From UBA2773 sp964643985 (GTDB lineage Bacteria > Patescibacteriota > Minisyncoccia > Moranbacterales > DUUL01), in the NCBI GenBank assembly GCA_964643985.1, contig CAZXUS010000028.1, forward strand, positions 1 to 10,706: a DNA stretch of 10,706 bases, given 5' to 3'. The first letter of the stretch is position 1, and every line of letters starts with the position of its first letter. The position numbers and the translations under genes are program-made. The notes beneath the pieces were generated by a model. It did no database searches. It was not told the origin of the DNA and was given only the letters and a program-made list of their open reading frames with translations. Of this stretch, positions 1-6,518 are shown one piece after another.

Positions 1-1
1 A

Positions 2-1129
2 GTAATTGAAACAGGAATACCAGGAATAAGTAAAGAAAATTCTGAGATTATTATAAAATACTTAACAGATATGGAATGTGGACTAAATATTTCTACAACA
101 AACAAAAAAGGGGCAAGAAGCTATATAAGATTAAATTCATTAAAACAAAGATTAATTTTTATTTCTAAACAATTGGATGAAAGATATAATATGACTAATC
201 TTATTAAAATAACAGAAATTCAACTACACAACTACTTTTCTGAAATGAGAAATGGAAATATCAAGAAACAAAATGGATCTGAGTATAAATCAGTTGCAGA
301 TCCTGTAAAAACTTTCAAGGCATTTTGGCATTGGCATCAGAAAGTTAATCGGAAGCAAAAAATTGAGATAGATGATATAACAATTGATTTAGATACTAGT
401 AAAACAAAACCTGAATGGGTATATTTAGATGAAAATCAGATAAAGAAACTTTACAATAATGCAAAATATGAATATAAAGTTTTAATAATGTTTTTATTTG
501 ATACGGGGATAAGATCTCCTACAGAATTAATTAATATAAAAGTATCAGATTTAATTAATAATTTTAAAGAGCTTAATATTCAAGAAGAAATCAGCAAAAC
601 TTTTGGTAGAAGAATAAAACTTATGCTTTGCTCAGAAATTTTAAAAGAATATATCCAAATAAAGAACTTGAAAGAGGAAGATTATTTATTTCCAATAAAC
701 CCTCCTTCAGTAAATCAATATTTTAAGAGATTAGCAAAAAGAATTTTTGGTGATAAAAAAAGTCTTGCTGGACAAAAATTTAGTGAATTAACACTATATG
801 ATTTTAGGCATATAAGTTGTTGTTATTGGCTTCCTCGTTATAAAAGTGAATCAGCTTTAAAATTTAGATTTGGATGGAAAAAATCAGACAAGATCCATTA
901 TTATAGTGAAATGCTAGGAATGCGAGATACAATTCAGGAAGAGGATATGTTAGTTGATATTACTAAAACAGAACTGGAAAAACGATTAGGCAAAACAGAA
1001 AAGGAGAATGATATGCTGAAAGATGAAATGAAAGCATTAAGAGAACAAAGTGAAAAAATAATGGAATTAGTGAAAAATGCCTTTGGGCAGATGAATATTT
1101 TTAAAATAACACCAGAAATTATTAATTGA
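2..1129 (+). CDS. Tyrosine recombinase/integrase, 5' end cut by window edge
   Basis: Site-specific DNA strand exchange enzyme, likely the integrase of a mobile element or an archaeal XerA-like recombinase. The first ATG is at 71, but the same frame is open to the window edge and encodes 23 residues that fit the helical N-terminal DNA-binding domain (ISKENSEIIIKYLTD precedes the Met). The gene is therefore treated as 5'-partial. Counting from the codon at 2, catalytic residues are Arg171 (DTGIRSPTEL), a beta-hairpin Lys near 199, Arg269-His270 (LYDFRH), Trp292 (FGWKKSD) in place of the second His, and nucleophile Tyr301, nine residues after the Trp. The usual first His of HxxR is Tyr266. After the nucleophile comes a heptad-like Lys/Glu-rich coiled coil of about 45 residues. 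It ends with TGA five bases before the convergent methyltransferase. The family is secure; its biological role is inferred. Confidence 0.9.
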   Translation, partial: VIETGIPGISKENSEIIIKYLTDMECGLNISTTNKKGARSYIRLNSLKQRLIFISKQLDERYNMTNLIKITEIQLHNYFSEMRNGNIKKQNGSEYKSVADPVKTFKAFWHWHQKVNRKQKIEIDDITIDLDTSKTKPEWVYLDENQIKKLYNNAKYEYKVLIMFLFDTGIRSPTELINIKVSDLINNFKELNIQEEISKTFGRRIKLMLCSEILKEYIQIKNLKEEDYLFPINPPSVNQYFKRLAKRIFGDKKSLAGQKFSELTLYDFRHISCCYWLPRYKSESALKFRFGWKKSDKIHYYSEMLGMRDTIQEEDMLVDITKTELEKRLGKTEKENDMLKDEMKALREQSEKIMELVKNAFGQMNIFKITPEIIN

Positions 1130-1134
1130 ATTCC

Positions 1135-1788
1135 TTAATTTTTTATCCTTTTTTTAGTCAATTCAAACCATTTTTTCTCCAATTCAATTCCAATAAACTT
1201 CCTATTAGTAATACTTGCACTCTTACAAATAGCACCACTACCTGAAAAAGGATCAAGAATTAATTGTCCTTTTTGTGAGCTATGCTCAATTATTTTTTGG
1301 ATTAAATCCATCGGTTTTTCATGAGGATGATTTTTTTTATTATGGTTAATATGACTTGCATTTTGAACATCTGAAAAATTGGTTAAGTGATATTTGGGTT
1401 TTCCTTTTTCTAATACTAAAATTAATTCATATTGATGTCGAAATGCCCAACCTAGTCCAAAATTATGTTTTTTCCAAACAATTAAATGTCTTATCTTAAA
1501 TTTAGTATATCTTAAAATAAATTCTGTTAAAAAAGGATAATGTTTCCAATTTGTAAATAAATAAAGTGATTTATTTCTTCTAAGAACCCTATAACATTCA
1601 ATTAATGCTTGGCAATTAATAAGGGGAGTTTGATTATTTTTAATTGTTTTATTATTCCAACCATAAGCTATATTATCTCCATAAGGAGGATCTGTTATGA
1701 TTAAATCAATGGAATTATTAGGAAACCTTTTCATAATTTTGATGCAATCTCCATGAAAAATTTTATTTGTTTCAAGTTTATGTTCCAT
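1135..1788 (-). CDS. Small beta-class DNA methyltransferase (probably N6-adenine), orphan
   Basis: A 217-aa AdoMet-dependent DNA methyltransferase. The catalytic motif IV DPPY is at residues 33-36, after GDCIKIM. A short target-recognition region follows, then motif X HEKP at 156-159 and the AdoMet-binding motif I DPFSGSG at 179-185, followed by FIGIELEKKW. Motif IV before motif I is the beta-class order (N6-adenine or N4-cytosine). DPPY is more common in adenine enzymes, but the modified base cannot be settled by eye. It is short for the class, like phage and plasmid orphan methyltransferases. Its ATG overlaps the end of the upstream ribbon-helix-helix gene by 11 bases, indicating one transcript and coupled translation. 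No endonuclease gene is adjacent, so it is probably an orphan that marks the element's DNA or shields it from host restriction. Recognition site unknown. Confidence 0.9.
   Translation of the reverse strand: MEHKLETNKIFHGDCIKIMKRFPNNSIDLIITDPPYGDNIAYGWNNKTIKNNQTPLINCQALIECYRVLRRNKSLYLFTNWKHYPFLTEFILRYTKFKIRHLIVWKKHNFGLGWAFRHQYELILVLEKGKPKYHLTNFSDVQNASHINHNKKNHPHEKPMDLIQKIIEHSSQKGQLILDPFSGSGAICKSASITNRKFIGIELEKKWFELTKKRIKN
1139..1155 (+). terminator. Oligo-T tracts downstream of the integrase
   Basis: A run of six T (1139-1144) and a run of seven T (1149-1155) lie 9-26 bases after the integrase stop. Archaeal RNA polymerase commonly terminates at such tracts without a hairpin. They lie inside the 3' end of the convergent methyltransferase gene, where they read as Lys codons, so the terminator call is only tentative. 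Confidence 0.3.
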
Positions 1789-1960
1789 TTTTGTTTAAAA
1801 CTCTTTCTAACATTAATTCAATTTTATCTAATTGTAAATTTTTTAGAAGTTTTAATCGGCAAAGCTCTGAAACACTAATTGATCTTTTTTTTGCTTCTAA
1901 TTTCAAATAAGTAAGAAAACTAGTTTCAAGAGTTATATGTAGATGGGCATTTTTTCCCAT
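1778..1960 (-). CDS. Ribbon-helix-helix small DNA-binding protein
   Basis: A 60-aa protein with the ribbon-helix-helix layout: a short beta strand (AHLHITLE, residues 5-12), a first helix around 13-28, then SISVSEL opening a second helix to about residue 45, and a charged tail. Such proteins dimerise and insert the paired strands into the major groove. They act as transcriptional repressors, antitoxins or relaxosome accessory proteins. The start is well supported: a GGAGG sequence ends 9 bases upstream of ATG. It overlaps the downstream methyltransferase gene by 11 bases. Its position beside the divergent promoter region suggests a local regulator of its own operon, the secretion operon, or both. 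That is inference. An antitoxin role is less likely because no toxin is adjacent. Confidence 0.7.
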   Translation of the reverse strand: MGKNAHLHITLETSFLTYLKLEAKKRSISVSELCRLKLLKNLQLDKIELMLERVLNKNGT

Positions 1961-2057
1961 TTTGTATATCCTCCAAAATTTTTCTAAGAATTTTATTTAG
2001 TTTATTTAATTGATAAATTATTTTTTCATTATAATCGCGTAATGCTTCTTCTTGCAT
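1926..2057 (-). CDS. Possible 43-aa ORF leading the RHH-methyltransferase operon
   Basis: An ATG-to-TGA ORF of 43 codons beginning MQEEALRDYNEKIIYQL. Residues 1-32 are helical with hydrophobics at heptad-like spacing (I, L, L, I, L, I), as in a short coiled coil. The last 12 codons overlap the start of the ribbon-helix-helix gene in another frame. There is no Shine-Dalgarno sequence. An AT-rich TATA-like tract on the minus strand (2078-2088) sits about 26 bases upstream, which would suit a leaderless archaeal message. It may be a real microprotein or a leader peptide whose translation opens the next ribosome-binding site. The main doubt is length and the lack of any homology evidence. Confidence 0.35.
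   Translation of the reverse strand: MQEEALRDYNEKIIYQLNKLNKILRKILEDIQNGKKCPSTYNS
1970..1974 (-). promoter_or_regulatory. Shine-Dalgarno GGAGG for the ribbon-helix-helix gene
   Basis: On the minus strand GGAGG is followed by a 9-base spacer and then the ATG at 1960. It is one of the strongest ribosome-binding sites in the window and fixes this start. It lies inside the overlapping 43-aa ORF. Confidence 0.7.
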
Positions 2058-2101
2058 AATAAACAAATTTAATTTAGATTTAAAAAAAGTAAGAGAAAAA
2101 T

Positions 2102-2140
2102 AATCCCTTTTTTTAGTTCCCTTTTTTTTCTCCGAGTTCC
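2102..2140. repeat. Pyrimidine tract with short direct repeats before the secretion operon
   Basis: TCCCTTTTTTT occurs at 2104-2114 and again at 2118-2128. AGTTCC occurs at 2115-2120 and 2135-2140, a 20-base spacing, and the second copy abuts the TATA box. The spacing is close to two helical turns, so an operator is possible. Low-complexity drift in an AT-rich spacer is the alternative. Confidence 0.35.
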
Positions 2141-2148
2141 TTTATAAT
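2141..2148 (+). promoter_or_regulatory. TATA box of the secretion operon (leaderless start)
   Basis: TTTATAAT begins 27 bases before the ATG at 2168, the usual distance from an archaeal TATA box to the transcription start. The first gene has no Shine-Dalgarno sequence, so transcription probably begins at or next to the ATG. Read as a bacterial promoter, TATAAT could be a -10 box, but no convincing -35 element is seen. Confidence 0.5.
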
Positions 2149-2167
2149 CATCTAATTTTTTCGGAAT

Positions 2168-2344
2168 ATGAAAAAATGTTTAATTTGTAAAAAAGAATTA
2201 AAAAATACAAAAGATAAAATATGCCCCACATGCAAAGAATTTTTAAAATGGAAACATAAGGAAAAATTTCTAAAGCACATAAAAAAATTAAAAAAATATT
2301 TTTCTAAAAATTCAAACTCAATTAAATTTGGAGCAAATAGATGA
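2168..2344 (+). CDS. Zinc-ribbon microprotein, first gene of the secretion operon
   Basis: A 58-aa ORF with four cysteines in two CxxC knuckles, CLIC (Cys4, Cys7) and CPTC (Cys19, Cys22), separated by 11 residues. This is a typical small zinc ribbon, followed by a Lys-rich, probably helical basic tail. The frame is closed by a stop just upstream, so ATG 2168 is the only ATG start. Its TGA overlaps the pilin ATG as ATGA, which ties it to the type IV secretion operon by translational coupling. It is likely cytoplasmic and could bind nucleic acid or act as an assembly or regulatory factor, but no specific function is recognised. The cysteine pattern, operon position and ATGA junction all argue for a real gene despite its length. 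Confidence 0.7.
   Translation: MKKCLICKKELKNTKDKICPTCKEFLKWKHKEKFLKHIKKLKKYFSKNSNSIKFGANR
2330..2333 (+). promoter_or_regulatory. Shine-Dalgarno GGAG of the pilin gene
   Basis: GGAG lies 7 bases upstream of ATG 2341, within the last codons of the zinc-ribbon gene. It gives the pilin gene its own ribosome-binding site, unlike the next two genes of the operon. Confidence 0.55.
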
Positions 2345-2679
2345 AAAGCAAAATTTTAGCTTTCTTTGGTATAACCTTTTTCCTGTTTTTAATTGCTTTG
2401 CAGTTTGTAATTGCCACAGATTTTAACCAAGATATCTCTAACGAAGATAAAGAGGTTTTCGATGAAATTCTAAAACCAGTAATGAAAATTTACAATCTTA
2501 TTAAGTATTCTGCAACAGTTCTTGCAGTAATTGTTCTTTTGTTTGCTGGATTAACTTATATGACTACTGGAAGTAATCCCGCAAAAAGAGAGCAAGCAAA
2601 AAATATGGTTATGTATGTGGTAATTGGACTAATAGTGATTTGGATTGCACCACTGATGGTTAACTTTATTGTTAGCTAA
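2341..2679 (+). CDS. VirB2/TrbC-like pilin of a type IV secretion system
   Basis: A 112-aa protein with the conjugative-pilin layout: an N-terminal signal peptide (KSK followed by a hydrophobic stretch, likely cleavage after VIA near residue 25), a polar segment (26-55), transmembrane helix 1 (about 57-75), a short basic loop (GSNPAKREQAKN, 77-88), and transmembrane helix 2 (about 89-110). The mature product of about 87 residues would be a membrane-stored helical hairpin that polymerises into a pilus or channel. Small size, the two-helix hairpin with a basic cytoplasmic loop, and position directly before VirB6- and VirB4-like genes support the call. The hairpin resembles one in the next protein. 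It is preceded by GGAG and overlaps the zinc-ribbon gene by four bases. Confidence 0.8.
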   Translation: MKSKILAFFGITFFLFLIALQFVIATDFNQDISNEDKEVFDEILKPVMKIYNLIKYSATVLAVIVLLFAGLTYMTTGSNPAKREQAKNMVMYVVIGLIVIWIAPLMVNFIVS

Positions 2680-2680
2680 A

Positions 2681-3565
2681 ATGAAAAAATTAATACTTTT
2701 TATAACAACTTTAATTTTAATCCCATTAGTTAAGGCAGAAGAATGCGGTCTTTTAAACTTAGCAAGTTGTATCCCTGAAAAAATATATTCATTTATCCTT
2801 GAAATGATGAATGCATCAATATATCCTTTGCTTAGTTTGACCCAATCTCTTTTAACAGAACCTGTTAAGATTAGCTTATTTAGTTCTTTATGGGCAATAA
2901 TTCTTTATGTTATCTCTTTATTTTATGGGATTCTTATGCTCTATTCAGGATTTAACTTTATGTTTTCAGGTTATGATGCTATAAAAAGAGCTAAGGCAAA
3001 AGAATGGTTTATGAATATTTTTATAATGATTATTTTAATTCAAGCGTCATATTTTCTTTATGAATTAATTTTAAATGTTGAAAGATTGCTTACTTCTGGA
3101 GTAATTAATTTAATTGAAGATAATTTTTTTATGATTACAGCAGATAATAAAGTAAATCTTGGACTTCAATTCTTTTTTATAATTTTTTATGCTGGAACAT
3201 TGTTAATTACAGTTCTATTTCTAACAATTAGGTATATTGTTGTTATAATTGGGATTGTTTTTTTACCAATTGGAATATTTTGTTATTTTATTCCACCATT
3301 AAGTACTTATGGGAAATTAATTCTTAATTTTTTAGGCGTTTGCATTTTTATCACTTTTTTTGATGCATTAATTTTCCTCGTTTGTTCTCAATTAGTTCAG
3401 ATAAATTTATTTGAGAATTTTAAAATTCTTGTAATGATCTCTGCATTTAGTCTAGCTAATTTTTTAATGTTTTTTTTAATGCTTTTTTCTGCAATTAAAT
3501 CAGCAATAAAAACAACAGAAAAAACTACAGGTACTATTGTTGCAGTTGCTAAATATTTTGCTTAA
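2681..3565 (+). CDS. VirB6/TrbL-like polytopic membrane protein
   Basis: A 294-aa integral membrane protein, probably the inner-membrane channel of the secretion system. It begins with a signal peptide (KK, hydrophobic stretch, cleavage likely after VKA at 19), then a short segment with Cys22 and Cys30. About six transmembrane helices follow (roughly 66-90, 109-131, 160-183, 185-206, 213-238, 247-275). An in-frame TTG exists at 2669, but ATG 2681 gives a proper signal peptide and sits one base after the pilin stop (TAA-A-ATG), so it is preferred. The same spacing recurs at the next junction, suggesting translational reinitiation. The first hairpin resembles the pilin. Assignment as VirB6 rests on topology and gene order, since this family is poorly conserved; archaeal CedA-like import channels are a related possibility. 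Confidence 0.65.
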   Translation: MKKLILFITTLILIPLVKAEECGLLNLASCIPEKIYSFILEMMNASIYPLLSLTQSLLTEPVKISLFSSLWAIILYVISLFYGILMLYSGFNFMFSGYDAIKRAKAKEWFMNIFIMIILIQASYFLYELILNVERLLTSGVINLIEDNFFMITADNKVNLGLQFFFIIFYAGTLLITVLFLTIRYIVVIIGIVFLPIGIFCYFIPPLSTYGKLILNFLGVCIFITFFDALIFLVCSQLVQINLFENFKILVMISAFSLANFLMFFLMLFSAIKSAIKTTEKTTGTIVAVAKYFA

Positions 3566-3566
3566 A

Positions 3567-6518
3567 ATGGCATATCAAATTCCTCAGCAATTAGTATATA
3601 AAGAGAAAATAATGTTTGGATTAACATTTAAGCAATTATTATATGCATTTTTATTTGGATTAATATCTTTAATCATTTTTCGAAAAATAGAAAATATAAC
3701 TTTTGGAGTAATATTTGCAAGTATCCCTTCAGTTATTGGATTGGGATTTATATTTTTCAATCTTGAAGAAAAAATCAGAGACTATTATTTTTATTTAAAA
3801 TTAAGAGAGTTAAAATCGGAAGATATAAAGTTAAAAAAGTTTTTTGGAATAAAAGATATTAAGGATAATTTTATTATTAATTCAAAAGATAAAAAAATCG
3901 CAATACTAAAAGTAAGCACAATTAATTTTAGTATAAAACCTACTAAAGAAAAAGAAGCGATTATAAAATCTTTTCAAAAATTTCTTAATTCTTTAGACTT
4001 TCCAACCCAAATTTTAATGAATACAGAAAGCATAAAGCTTGAAGATTATTTGAATTCTTTAAAATCTAGAATTAATCAGGATCAATTTAAAGAGTTATTT
4101 GGAAAATACCAAGATCACCTAAAACAGACAATTAAAACTAGTAAAATAATGAATAGGATTTTTTATCTTATTATTCCAGAAGAAACAGATATTGAAATTC
4201 AAACAAGGATTTGTTTAGACAGATTAGCTTGTTTAAACTTAAAATCCAGTAGATTAAAAACAAATGAAATAAAAAATCTTTTTAGAGATTTTTTTAAAAG
4301 CGAAAAGAATATCTTTCCAGAGTATATTAATAATCATCCAGATTATTTAGAATTAAACAACCAATATAATAGAATTGTTTGTGCATCTGGTTATCCAAGA
4401 TATGTGGAATCTGGATTCCTTGATAGAATTATTAGTTCTCTTGGAGATTTTGATTTAAGTATGCATCTTAAGCCATATCCAATTGAAGGAATGCTTATTG
4501 GATTAAATAAAGAATTGCAAAAGCAAAGAGCAGATCTTTATTCAATGCAAATTAAAGGGATAATAAATCCCTCATTAGAAATACAATATAAAGATACTCG
4601 AGGAACTTTAGAAGATTTACAAAAAGGAAAAGAAAGGTTGTTTAATGTTAGCTTTTATGTTAATTGTAAAGCAAATTCATTAAAGGAGTTAAATTTATTA
4701 ACAAAAAAAGTAGAATCTGAATTAAATAGTTTAATGATCCTTCCAGAAATTCCTATTTTTAAAATGCTTCAAGGATTAAAATCTGTGGCTCCATTAGGAA
4801 TTGATCAGCTCAATTATAACAGGAATATAACAACAAATGCACTTTCTGCTTTCTTTCCATTTACAAGTCAGTTTTTAGAATCAGATAATACTGGAATTTG
4901 GTTAGGATTAAATAAAAATAATATACCAATAATAAAAGATATATTCAATTTATCAAATCCTAACGGTCTTGTTTTGGCTCAATCAGGAGGAGGAAAATCT
5001 TATTTTTGTAAGTTATTAATTACAAGATACTTGCTTAATGGAACTAAAGTTATGATAATCGATCCACAAGGAGAATACAAAAGCATTGTGTCGCATTTTA
5101 AAGGGCAGACAATCGATCTTTCTAAGGATTCTAGAACAATTATTAATCCATTAGATTTAATGGGGCATGATTATACTGAAAAAAGGCTTTCTCTAATAGA
5201 TTTAATGAAAATTATGTTAGGAGATTTATCAGATATTCAAAGGGCATTTTTAGATAAGGCACTAACAAAAACTTATGAGTTAAAAGGGATTAATAATAAT
5301 CCAGATACATGGGATAATGAACCCCCTATTTTAGAAGATTTGCTCAATTCTCTTAAAAGTATGGAAAAGAAAGCTACAAAATTAGAAAAAACAACACTAA
5401 ATAGTTTATCAAATCGATTAGATATGTATGTAACAGGTGTATTCAGTTTTTTCAATAAAAAAACAAATATTAATTTTAACAATAATCTTGTGTCTTTCGA
5501 TATTGGAAAAATGCCCTCTCAAATTAAACCTGCAGTTATGTTTTTAGTTTTAGATTATATTTATATGAAAATGAAATCTAATTTAGATAGAAAAATCCTT
5601 TTGATTGATGAATCCTGGTCTCTACTTTCAAGAACTGAAGAAGCAGGATATATCTTTGAGATTGTCAAAACTTGCAGAAAATTTAATTTAGGATTATTAT
5701 TAATCAATCAAGAAGTTGAAGGGCTTTTGGATTCTAAAGCAGGAAAGTCTGTTCTTGCAAACTCTTCTTATACAATTTTAATGAGGCAAAAACCCGCAGT
5801 AATTGATAATATTTGTAAAACATTTAATCTAAGTGATCATGAAAGAACTCTTCTTTTAACTGCAGGTATTGGAGAAGGACTTTTAATAATGGAAGATGAT
5901 CATTCTGAAATAAAAGTTATTTCATCTCCAGAGGAACATAAATTAATTACAACAAATCCTGATGAATTAAATAAAATTAACAAAAAGATTACAGAAAAAT
6001 CCAATTGCAGAAATATTGAAATAAATATTGATGAAAATCAAAGATTTTTTAGAAAAAGTAAGCTAAATTCTGATGAAATAAAGTTTTTATTAGGCAAAGG
6101 ATATAAGATTGCAAGATATAAACGCTTGGCTTCAAATACAAAAGAAGAATTCTTATTAAAAGCAAGACATAACGAATCTTTAACACATTTATTTACTATT
6201 TATGATACTGCAAATTATTTAGAAAGTAAGGGTATTAATGTTAAAAAATATACTACAAAAAAACCAGATCTTGTTTTTAAAATTGGTAAAAAGAAATATG
6301 CAATTGAGGTAGAAACTGGGTCTGTTTTAAGCAAGATTAGCAGGATGGAAGAAAAAGTAAAATTGTTAAATAAAAATTATGATGAATGGTTTTTTATTGT
6401 AACTAATAGAAATAAGCTCAAAAATTATAAAGAATTTGGTGACTCTATTGATTTGAGATATTTAAAATATAAATTAGCAAATCTACGGGGACAAAAGGAA
6501 AAGAGTCACTCGGCATAA
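3567..6518 (+). CDS. virB4: PrgI/VirB3-VirB4 ATPase fusion with C-terminal PD-(D/E)XK-like domain
   Basis: A 983-aa motor of the type IV secretion system. Residues 1-80 match a PrgI/VirB3-like domain (YQIPQQL, LTFKQLLYAF, two transmembrane helices about 22-41 and 45-66). Then comes the VirB4 N-terminal region, followed by the ATPase. Its P-loop is AQSGGGKS with Lys477-Ser478, followed by IIDPQGEY; Walker B is LLIDE with Asp681-Glu682. The VirB4 end motif SPEEHKLI starts near 787. A further ~178 residues hold an unexpected domain with PDLVF (Asp901), then AIEVETG (Glu914, Glu916) and a Lys-rich helix. It resembles PD-(D/E)XK-fold proteins, in particular the EVE-type pattern of replication-relaxation/MobC-like proteins. 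Start ATG 3567 lies one base after the previous stop; an upstream in-frame TTG is rejected. The VirB4 call is secure, the tail domain tentative. Confidence 0.93.
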   Translation: MAYQIPQQLVYKEKIMFGLTFKQLLYAFLFGLISLIIFRKIENITFGVIFASIPSVIGLGFIFFNLEEKIRDYYFYLKLRELKSEDIKLKKFFGIKDIKDNFIINSKDKKIAILKVSTINFSIKPTKEKEAIIKSFQKFLNSLDFPTQILMNTESIKLEDYLNSLKSRINQDQFKELFGKYQDHLKQTIKTSKIMNRIFYLIIPEETDIEIQTRICLDRLACLNLKSSRLKTNEIKNLFRDFFKSEKNIFPEYINNHPDYLELNNQYNRIVCASGYPRYVESGFLDRIISSLGDFDLSMHLKPYPIEGMLIGLNKELQKQRADLYSMQIKGIINPSLEIQYKDTRGTLEDLQKGKERLFNVSFYVNCKANSLKELNLLTKKVESELNSLMILPEIPIFKMLQGLKSVAPLGIDQLNYNRNITTNALSAFFPFTSQFLESDNTGIWLGLNKNNIPIIKDIFNLSNPNGLVLAQSGGGKSYFCKLLITRYLLNGTKVMIIDPQGEYKSIVSHFKGQTIDLSKDSRTIINPLDLMGHDYTEKRLSLIDLMKIMLGDLSDIQRAFLDKALTKTYELKGINNNPDTWDNEPPILEDLLNSLKSMEKKATKLEKTTLNSLSNRLDMYVTGVFSFFNKKTNINFNNNLVSFDIGKMPSQIKPAVMFLVLDYIYMKMKSNLDRKILLIDESWSLLSRTEEAGYIFEIVKTCRKFNLGLLLINQEVEGLLDSKAGKSVLANSSYTILMRQKPAVIDNICKTFNLSDHERTLLLTAGIGEGLLIMEDDHSEIKVISSPEEHKLITTNPDELNKINKKITEKSNCRNIEINIDENQRFFRKSKLNSDEIKFLLGKGYKIARYKRLASNTKEEFLLKARHNESLTHLFTIYDTANYLESKGINVKKYTTKKPDLVFKIGKKKYAIEVETGSVLSKISRMEEKVKLLNKNYDEWFFIVTNRNKLKNYKEFGDSIDLRYLKYKLANLRGQKEKSHSA

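Larger units (their letters stand above)
2..6518. mobile_element. Putative integrated conjugation-like element, partial
   Basis: A tyrosine recombinase, an orphan methyltransferase with a ribbon-helix-helix protein, and a type IV secretion operon are adjacent with almost no spacers. This is the gene content of an integrative conjugative or mobilisable element. No attachment site, tRNA, relaxase, VirD4 or terminal repeat is visible, so the limits given are only those of the genes seen. A chromosomally domesticated DNA-transfer locus is the alternative. Confidence 0.35.

Noticed and set aside
71..73. ATG 71 as the true integrase start
   Set aside because: The frame is open to the window edge with family-like helical N-terminal sequence and no signal for initiation at 71, so the start is probably outside the window.
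2669..2680. TTG start for the VirB6-like gene overlapping the pilin gene
   Set aside because: ATG 2681 gives a clean signal peptide and the TAA-A-ATG junction; the TTG has no better ribosome-binding site.
3537..3566. TTG start giving ten extra residues on the VirB4 fusion
   Set aside because: ATG 3567 directly follows the previous stop by one base, as at the preceding junction, and gives the expected PrgI-like start (MAYQIPQQL).
5273..5482. 69-codon minus-strand ORF inside the VirB4 gene
   Set aside because: It lies fully within the ATPase core in an antisense frame, has no domain pattern and no ribosome-binding site, and is explained by the AT-rich coding strand.
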